This document shows, piece by piece, positions 43,070 to 47,642 of a stretch of DNA of 47,642 bases (positions within the stretch are counted from its first letter, which is position 1; every line of letters begins with the position of its first letter). Location of the stretch: NCBI GenBank assembly GCA_002753335.1, contig PEAD01000024.1, positions 1 to 47,642 of the forward strand, written 5' to 3'. The DNA is from Nitrospirae bacterium MYbin3 (lineage in GTDB: Bacteria > Nitrospirota > Thermodesulfovibrionia > Thermodesulfovibrionales > Dissulfurispiraceae). The notes below the pieces were generated by a model. It was given only the letters and a program-made list of their open reading frames with translations. It was not told the DNA's origin and did not search any database. The translations under genes were made by a program, and so were the position numbers.

Positions 43070-43595
43070 CAAGTTCCTCAACAGTAATATTTTTGTTGCT
43101 GTATATGCAGATGTCGGCTGCAATCTCCATCGCCTTTTGCACTATTTCGTTTGCCGGCAGTTCGGTATTTTCGTATAAAGCCCTTGCGGCCGCCTGAGCA
43201 AATGGCCCGCCCGATCCTATAGCAGAGACACCTATTTCTGGTTCTATAACATCGCCAGTGCCCGAAATTATAAAAGTATGGTCAATATCCGCAACGATCA
43301 ACAAGGCCTCAAGTCTTCTGAGCATCTTGTCTGTGCGCCAATCTTTGGCCAATTCAACAGCAGCCCTAGTTATGTTTCCCCTGTAAGATTCGAGCTTCGA
43401 CTCAAACTTCTCAAACAGTGTGAAAGCGTCTGCGGTAGCCCCTGCAAATCCGGCCAAAACTTTATTATTATACATCTTCCTCGTCTTTTTGGCATTGTGT
43501 TTTAGGATGGTATTGCCCATCGTAACCTGACCGTCGCTGGCAATAGAAACCTTGCCGTTTCTCCTGACGCAAAGTATTGTAGTGGCATGAAACAT
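43062..43595 (-). CDS. hslV: ATP-dependent protease peptidase subunit HslV
   Basis: The protein has 177 residues. The chain begins [12 protein letters not shown], so the catalytic threonine must be freed by removal of a four-residue leader rather than only the initiator Met; this form is common in delta-type lineages. [23 protein letters not shown] and [14 protein letters not shown] are the 20S-type peptidase blocks. AGGAGG lies upstream of the ATG. It forms the two-subunit HslVU protease with the next gene. Confidence 0.97.
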   Translation of the reverse strand: MFHATTILCVRRNGKVSIASDGQVTMGNTILKHNAKKTRKMYNNKVLAGFAGATADAFTLFEKFESKLESYRGNITRAAVELAKDWRTDKMLRRLEALLIVADIDHTFIISGTGDVIEPEIGVSAIGSGGPFAQAAARALYENTELPANEIVQKAMEIAADICIYSNKNITVEELDA

Positions 43596-43612
43596 TATTT
43601 GTATCCTCCTTC

Positions 43613-44533
43613 TCAGCCCTTGTTTTCGGTATTGTCAGACATAGGGTGTGCCTTGTCATAAATATCCATTAAATGTCCCAAATCAAGATGCGTGTACTTC
43701 TGTGTTGTCGAAAGCGATGAGTGTCCGAGCAGTTCCTGAATCACTCGCAAATCTGCCCCTCCCGTCAAAAGATGCGTAGCAAAAGAATGTCTTAGAGTAT
43801 GCGGCCCTATCTGGCCTTCGATGCCTATGGCACGTGCATATTTGACCACCATACTTCGTATCTGCCTGTCCGAGATTCTTTTCCCTCTCCTGTCAATAAA
43901 GAAGGGCACACTATCTTTGTTCTGTGAGGAATCCTTCATAAGTCCTGCGCGCTCGGATAAATAGGCTTCAAGCGCTTTGAGAGCTTTTTGGCCTATTGGC
44001 AATATCCGCTCTTTTTTGCCTTTGCCCATGACCTTAACAAGGCCCTCACGAATATTGATGTCTCCGTCATTAAGACCGGCAGCCTCACTTACACGAAGCC
44101 CGCTAGAATATATCAGCTCAAGCAGCGCATGGTCCCGGGCCGGTATCGCGCCTTCTCCGGTCGGCTTTTCAACAAGCGTGACGGTGTCATCCACCGATAG
44201 AAAATTAGGAAGATGCTTTGCGATTTTAGGTGAGGGAACAAGCTTAGCCTGATTTATCTTCACAAGGCCTTCACGGTAGAGCCAGTTGAAAAAAGAGCGC
44301 AGCGTGGCAAGCCTTCTCGACACCGTTGTCTTAGATTTTTTGTCCATAATCTGCTCCGAAACAAAACCCCTTATGTCGAGCATCTCTATTTCTGACGGGA
44401 TTTTGTCGCAGGAATTTAGGAATTCGAGCAGGTCGCCTTCATAAGCGCGAAGCGTATGTTGGGACATCCCCCTTTCAACATCGAGATGCCGCAAAAATCT
44501 GTCGATATACTCTTTAAGTCCTCTGTTTTCCAT
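43613..44533 (-). CDS. xerC: Site-specific tyrosine recombinase XerC
   Basis: The protein has 306 residues. An N-terminal SAM-like core-binding domain ([20 protein letters not shown]) precedes the catalytic domain with all active residues: Arg in [12 protein letters not shown], Lys in [33 protein letters not shown]. Length and position before hslVU suit chromosomal XerC, which resolves chromosome dimers, and not an integrase of a mobile element. Confidence 0.93.
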   Translation of the reverse strand: MENRGLKEYIDRFLRHLDVERGMSQHTLRAYEGDLLEFLNSCDKIPSEIEMLDIRGFVSEQIMDKKSKTTVSRRLATLRSFFNWLYREGLVKINQAKLVPSPKIAKHLPNFLSVDDTVTLVEKPTGEGAIPARDHALLELIYSSGLRVSEAAGLNDGDINIREGLVKVMGKGKKERILPIGQKALKALEAYLSERAGLMKDSSQNKDSVPFFIDRRGKRISDRQIRSMVVKYARAIGIEGQIGPHTLRHSFATHLLTGGADLRVIQELLGHSSLSTTQKYTHLDLGHLMDIYDKAHPMSDNTENKG

Positions 44534-44557
44534 ATGCCGCGCCGATTTCTTAGTATA

Positions 44558-45010
44558 TCAGATGGCGTTATGGTTTGAGTGCTCAGGCAAGACCTCCAAC
44601 ACAATCATAGATGAGCTTGTATCTAGCGCCCTAAGCTTGCTGTACGATATTAACGATGCAGTTATCATGGCTGCAAAACCAAAAATAACATCAAGATTCT
44701 TTACCTCTATCCGCTCAGACAAAATACTGCCGGCTAATGCCCCTGCAAAAAGCGCAATAATAGGTATTACAAAAGACAAAAAATATCCCTTTCTTCTTAT
44801 GCGATTATCAAGCCCAACCCTTACAATATCCCCCTGCTGTGCAGCAACTCTATTTTCTGCCTTTAAAAAACGGGCGTTGCCGCCCGGATTACAAAGGCCC
44901 ATTTTGCCTGCGCCACAGCCTTTGCAGGCATGGCCTCCGTTAAGCATTACAACAGCGGTAAGGCCTTCAAGCCTAACAACAGTACCTGTCTCGGGGATGG
45001 AAGGTTTCAT
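44558..45010 (-). CDS. RseC/SoxR-reducing system family membrane protein
   Basis: The protein has 150 residues. A short N-terminal domain carries three cysteines in CKGCGAGKMGLC, as in RseC/MucC, and two membrane helices follow (about 78-97 and 105-122). The family modulates envelope stress signalling or electron flow to SoxR and Rnf complexes. It lies 24 bases before xerC. Confidence 0.85.
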   Translation of the reverse strand: MKPSIPETGTVVRLEGLTAVVMLNGGHACKGCGAGKMGLCNPGGNARFLKAENRVAAQQGDIVRVGLDNRIRRKGYFLSFVIPIIALFAGALAGSILSERIEVKNLDVIFGFAAMITASLISYSKLRALDTSSSMIVLEVLPEHSNHNAI

Positions 45011-45025
45011 GATTTAAGATTAGCC

Positions 45026-45056
45026 TAAAAAAACAGAAGCCGTGTATGACACAGCT
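45026..45056 (-). terminator. Intrinsic terminator after the amidohydrolase gene
   Basis: On the minus strand AGCTGTGT and ACACGGCT pair (one G-T) around a CAT loop and are followed by TCTGTTTTTTT. The stem lies at 45038-45056 and the T-run at 45027-45033. It would end transcription of the amidohydrolase gene before the RseC-like gene. Confidence 0.6.
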
Positions 45057-45078
45057 CATAGAACAGCAAAAAATAAAC

Positions 45079-45094
45079 CACAGAGCACACAGAG
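45079..45094. repeat. CACAGAG direct repeat
   Basis: Two CACAGAG units (45079-45085 and 45088-45094) lie 9 bases apart in an ACCACAGAG context. This pattern resembles a short dispersed intergenic sequence that I recall from several delta-type genomes; copy number here is unknown. Confidence 0.35.
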
Positions 45095-45103
45095 AAAAAG
45101 ATT

Positions 45104-45895
45104 TTAGCCTAAAAGAGAGAGGGCATTATCCCTTAAGATCCGTTTTTCGAGCGATTCTCCGAGACCGAGACCTTGCAGTCTCTTAATAGCCGCGCACTGT
45201 TCTGTCCATGGCGAATCAGAACCGAAAAGAATATACCCTTCGGGATGGCTTGTGATTATGCGCCTTGCATCAGCATTGTTCAGAAGCTCGAGTGAGAAAG
45301 AGATCTCCATATAAACCTCTCTGCCGGACATATGCCTTTCCACCTCTGCCCAGTCATCCCATGCGCCTAAATGCGAAGCCACCAGCTTAAGCGATGGCAC
45401 CGCTTCAAGCACATTGATGATTTTGGCCGGATCAGCCTTCCTGTCCTTCGGAAACGCAATATCAAAGCCGGTATGCGAAAGAAGTATCAGTCCTTCATCC
45501 GCTATCTTCTCATAAATAGGGAAAAGCCTCCGCTCGTCAAGATCAAACTCCTGATAGTAAGGATGCATCTTAATGCCTTTAAATCCCTCCAATTTAATTG
45601 CTTCGATATGCTCCTCCCATTGCGGATCGGCAGGGTGCAGTGAGAGAAATGGGATTATCCTGTCTGACGCTATCTCTTTTGACCATGAAAGTATCGAGTC
45701 GAACTGTGACGGCTTGGTCGCAATTGAGCAGATGACACTTTTTTCGATACTGCAACGATCCATTGCCGAAAGCAAAGAAGAAATCTTGCCGTCAAGATTT
45801 GCTTTGCAGTCGCCTTCTTTTTCTAGTACAGGAATGGCTTTTTCGGCAAGCTTATCAGGAAAAGCATGCGTGTGAAAATCTATTATGCCTGACAT
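45104..45895 (-). CDS. Metal-dependent amidohydrolase (Amidohydro_2 type)
   Basis: The protein has 263 residues. IDFHTHAFP gives the HxH metal ligands, KMHPYYQEF, LSHTGFD and ASHLGAWDDW supply further histidines, and YILFGSDSPWT the catalytic aspartate. The layout fits the TIM-barrel Amidohydro_2 family near ACMSD and related hydrolases or decarboxylases. The substrate is not predictable. Its own terminator follows. Confidence 0.85.
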   Translation of the reverse strand: MSGIIDFHTHAFPDKLAEKAIPVLEKEGDCKANLDGKISSLLSAMDRCSIEKSVICSIATKPSQFDSILSWSKEIASDRIIPFLSLHPADPQWEEHIEAIKLEGFKGIKMHPYYQEFDLDERRLFPIYEKIADEGLILLSHTGFDIAFPKDRKADPAKIINVLEAVPSLKLVASHLGAWDDWAEVERHMSGREVYMEISFSLELLNNADARRIITSHPEGYILFGSDSPWTEQCAAIKRLQGLGLGESLEKRILRDNALSLLG

Positions 45896-45943
45896 GCGAA
45901 TATTATAACCTAACGCTTTTGAGCAAGTTCGAAACTCACCATT

Positions 45944-47281
45944 TCAAGTCTGTTCTATTCCGTACTTCTTAAGTTTAAGATAAAGCGTTTTTCTGTCAAT
46001 GCCGAGTATCTGGCTCGCCTTGGATTGATTGCCTCCGGTTTCCTTCAACACCTTTAAAATATGATCCCTCTCCAACGCTTCAAGAGATAAATGCGACCTC
46101 TCTCTTTTTGAACGGAGGGGTCCAGAAATCGAAAGGTCCTCTACACCTAGATTTTCAGAATCGCATAGTATGACAGCTCTTTCTATAACATTCTCTAGTT
46201 CTCTCACATTGCCCGGCCAATTGTATGCATTAAGCGCAACAGCAGCGGCGGTAGTTATGCCGCTAATATTTTTAGACATCTTTCTGCTATACCTTCTCAC
46301 AAAAAATTCTGCAAGAAGAGTTATATCGTCTCTGCGCTCCCTAAGCGGAGGCATTACTATGCTTATAACATTAAGTCGGTAGAACAGATCCTGCCTGAAA
46401 GATCCGGATTCAACAGCTTCAGCCAAATCCTTATTGGTGGCAGCGATTACGCGCACATCAACTTTTAGGTTTTTGTTTCCGCCTACCCGTCTGAACTCTC
46501 CGGAATCTAAAAATCTTAGCAGTTTAGACTGAAGGTTAAGCGGCATATCACCGATTTCATCAAGAAAAAGCGTGCCTTTGTCAGCCACCTCGACAATGCC
46601 GTATTTTGTCTGGTACGCGCTGGTAAACGCGCCCTTCTCATGGCCAAAAAGCTCCGACTCCATAAGATTTTCGGATAAAGTAGCGCAATTAAGCGCGGTG
46701 AACGGGCCTTGATCTCTTTTGCTGTAATGCCAGATGGCATTGGCAACCATCTCTTTGCCGGTGCCGCTTTCGCCCTGAACAAAAACAGAGGAGTCTGTTG
46801 GACCGATCTTTTTTATAAGCGCCATCAATTCCACAAAAGGTCCGCTCCTGCCCACAAACTCGGGCATGGACTCTTTCCGGGCAAGCTCTTGCTCAAGAAG
46901 CCGATTCTTGATTTTTAATTGCCTGTATTCAAATGCCCTGTGAATAATGATAACAAGCTCATCAAGCTTGTACGGTTTAGATAAATAGTCATAGGCCCCG
47001 TGCTTCATGGCATCAACGGCGGTCTCTACCGTAGCCCTTCCGGTAAGCACAACAATTGAGGGCATAGCAGAGTCTTTGCTTATCTTCTTCATAAAGGAGA
47101 TGCCATCAAGTCCTGGCATCACAACATCAAGAAGAACAACATCGTATGCATTGTTTTTTAGAAACGTGAGGGCGGTTTCTCCATCCGGAACAGTCTCGAC
47201 ATAAAACCCCTTCCTCTTCAGCTCCCTGTCCAGAAGCCGTCTGAAAGGCTCTTCATCATCAACAACAAGAACTCTGATCAT
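45944..47281 (-). CDS. Sigma-54-dependent response regulator, NtrC family
   Basis: The protein has 445 residues from the ATG at 47281, where the receiver domain begins (RVLVVDDEEPFRR); an in-frame GTG at 47347 would add 22 residues with no domain and has no ribosome site. Asp52 in LLDVVMPGLDG is the phosphorylation site, LSKPYK the conserved Lys. The AAA+ domain has Walker A GESGTGKEM and Walker B LFLDEIGDMP. The sigma-54 contact loop reads GAFTSA instead of GAFTGA. The C-terminus is a Fis-type helix-turn-helix (GGNQSKASQILGIDRKTLYL). No partner kinase is visible in the window. Flagellar or stress genes are possible targets. Confidence 0.92.
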   Translation of the reverse strand: MIRVLVVDDEEPFRRLLDRELKRKGFYVETVPDGETALTFLKNNAYDVVLLDVVMPGLDGISFMKKISKDSAMPSIVVLTGRATVETAVDAMKHGAYDYLSKPYKLDELVIIIHRAFEYRQLKIKNRLLEQELARKESMPEFVGRSGPFVELMALIKKIGPTDSSVFVQGESGTGKEMVANAIWHYSKRDQGPFTALNCATLSENLMESELFGHEKGAFTSAYQTKYGIVEVADKGTLFLDEIGDMPLNLQSKLLRFLDSGEFRRVGGNKNLKVDVRVIAATNKDLAEAVESGSFRQDLFYRLNVISIVMPPLRERRDDITLLAEFFVRRYSRKMSKNISGITTAAAVALNAYNWPGNVRELENVIERAVILCDSENLGVEDLSISGPLRSKRERSHLSLEALERDHILKVLKETGGNQSKASQILGIDRKTLYLKLKKYGIEQT

Positions 47282-47642
47282 ATTTTCAATAGGAGCTTTG
47301 AAGCCATATGTTTCGCCAGCTTCCAGTTGAGACAAACTTTTTTTCACAATGTGTCACTTCAACCAATTATTGGCGCCGAATACAACTATATACTGTCACA
47401 GAGTATCACTTTTAAATGGTTTTTACAATAAAATGGCAGCATAAATAACCCAATTCCTGTCACAGAGTAAAAAATCACCCTAAAGGTTGTCACAGAGTAT
47501 TATATCTAACATCCACTACTTTCGCTTTTAAATACATGTTACGTCCCAGCAAAGCGATACCGATTTTAAGGGTGTAAATCCCACCTAACCGGTACCGGTT
47601 ATAAGGTACCCAATCCCACTCAAACGAGACCGATTTTCAAGG
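47282..47642. other. Non-coding right end with short repeats
   Basis: No gene is evident from the response regulator start to the window edge. TGTCACAGAGTA occurs three times in the same direction (47394-47405, 47458-47469, 47488-47499). CGANACCGATTTT occurs at 47555-47567 and 47625-47637. A perfect 16-base palindrome TAACCGGTACCGGTTA lies at 47586-47601, and AATCCCAC occurs on either side of it. This could be a regulator binding array or the end of an insertion sequence that continues off the window. Confidence 0.5.

Noticed and set aside
42591..43178. 195-codon frame on the plus strand opposite hslU and hslV
   Set aside because: Shadow of highly conserved coding sequence on the other strand; low-complexity Ser-rich product.
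43613..44533. Integrase marking a mobile island boundary
   Set aside because: Length, motifs and the linkage to hslVU fit chromosomal XerC, and no attachment-site repeats or tRNA are nearby.
1..47642. CRISPR array, tRNA or rRNA genes
   Set aside because: No regularly spaced repeats of CRISPR length and no tRNA- or rRNA-like sequence noticed on either strand; short tRNAs could be missed by eye.

Overview
The window looks like a chromosomal segment of a flagellated, Gram-negative-type bacterium. A lipoprotein RlpA, HslUV with the short MFHA-type HslV leader, XerC, an RseC-like protein and a sigma-54 response regulator line up in the right-hand 7 kb. That set, with moderate to low GC, fits Nitrospirota or a former deltaproteobacterial lineage. 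This assignment is inference; there is no rRNA or tRNA here to settle it.

About 39.7 kb (1-39727) reads as one flagellin glycosylation island. Block A (1-6829): the tail of one TPR-glycosyltransferase, a complete paralogue, a GT11-like fucosyltransferase-type protein, an FkbM methyltransferase, a second SAM methyltransferase, a CgeB-like glycosyltransferase with a TPR tail and, facing them, a TPR-methyltransferase fusion. Block B (6981-8810): a short flagellin with its own sigma-70-type promoter and a structured leader, followed by flbT and flaF, the post-transcriptional flagellin regulators best known from Alphaproteobacteria. Block C (8826-23367): TPR-glycosyltransferases of very different architecture, including a 1274-residue tandem double O-GlcNAc-transferase-like (GT41) protein and a 1627-residue protein with two GT-B-like regions, a GT2 domain and a TPR tail. 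Block D (23377-39727, all minus strand, mostly with overlapping stop/start codons): a nonulosonic-acid (sialic, legionaminic or pseudaminic-like) biosynthesis operon. It holds an SpsF-like cytidylyltransferase, a radical SAM protein, a DegT aminotransferase, a dehydrogenase-like protein lacking catalytic residues, an AsnB-like amidotransferase, a methyltransferase, a hexapeptide acyltransferase, a NeuB-type synthase, a PseG-like protein, a GNAT acetyltransferase, a PIG-L deacetylase, a sugar formyltransferase, another methyltransferase, a HisH/HisF/WbpG-type acetamidino-forming set and a second radical SAM protein.

The simplest reading is that block D makes a heavily modified CMP-nonulosonic acid, possibly carrying N-formyl and N-acetimidoyl groups. 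The TPR-fused transferases of blocks A and C would attach and extend glycans on the flagellin of block B, with FlbT/FlaF and an unusual flagellin mRNA leader matching flagellin output to filament assembly. No UDP-sugar 4,6-dehydratase is present, so the first pathway step must be encoded elsewhere.

From 39835 rightward the content is ordinary: a secreted metallophosphoesterase, RlpA, HslU, HslV, XerC, RseC-like, an amidohydrolase and an NtrC-type response regulator. The last 300-360 bases are non-coding and rich in short direct repeats and a perfect palindrome, possibly the edge of a mobile element.
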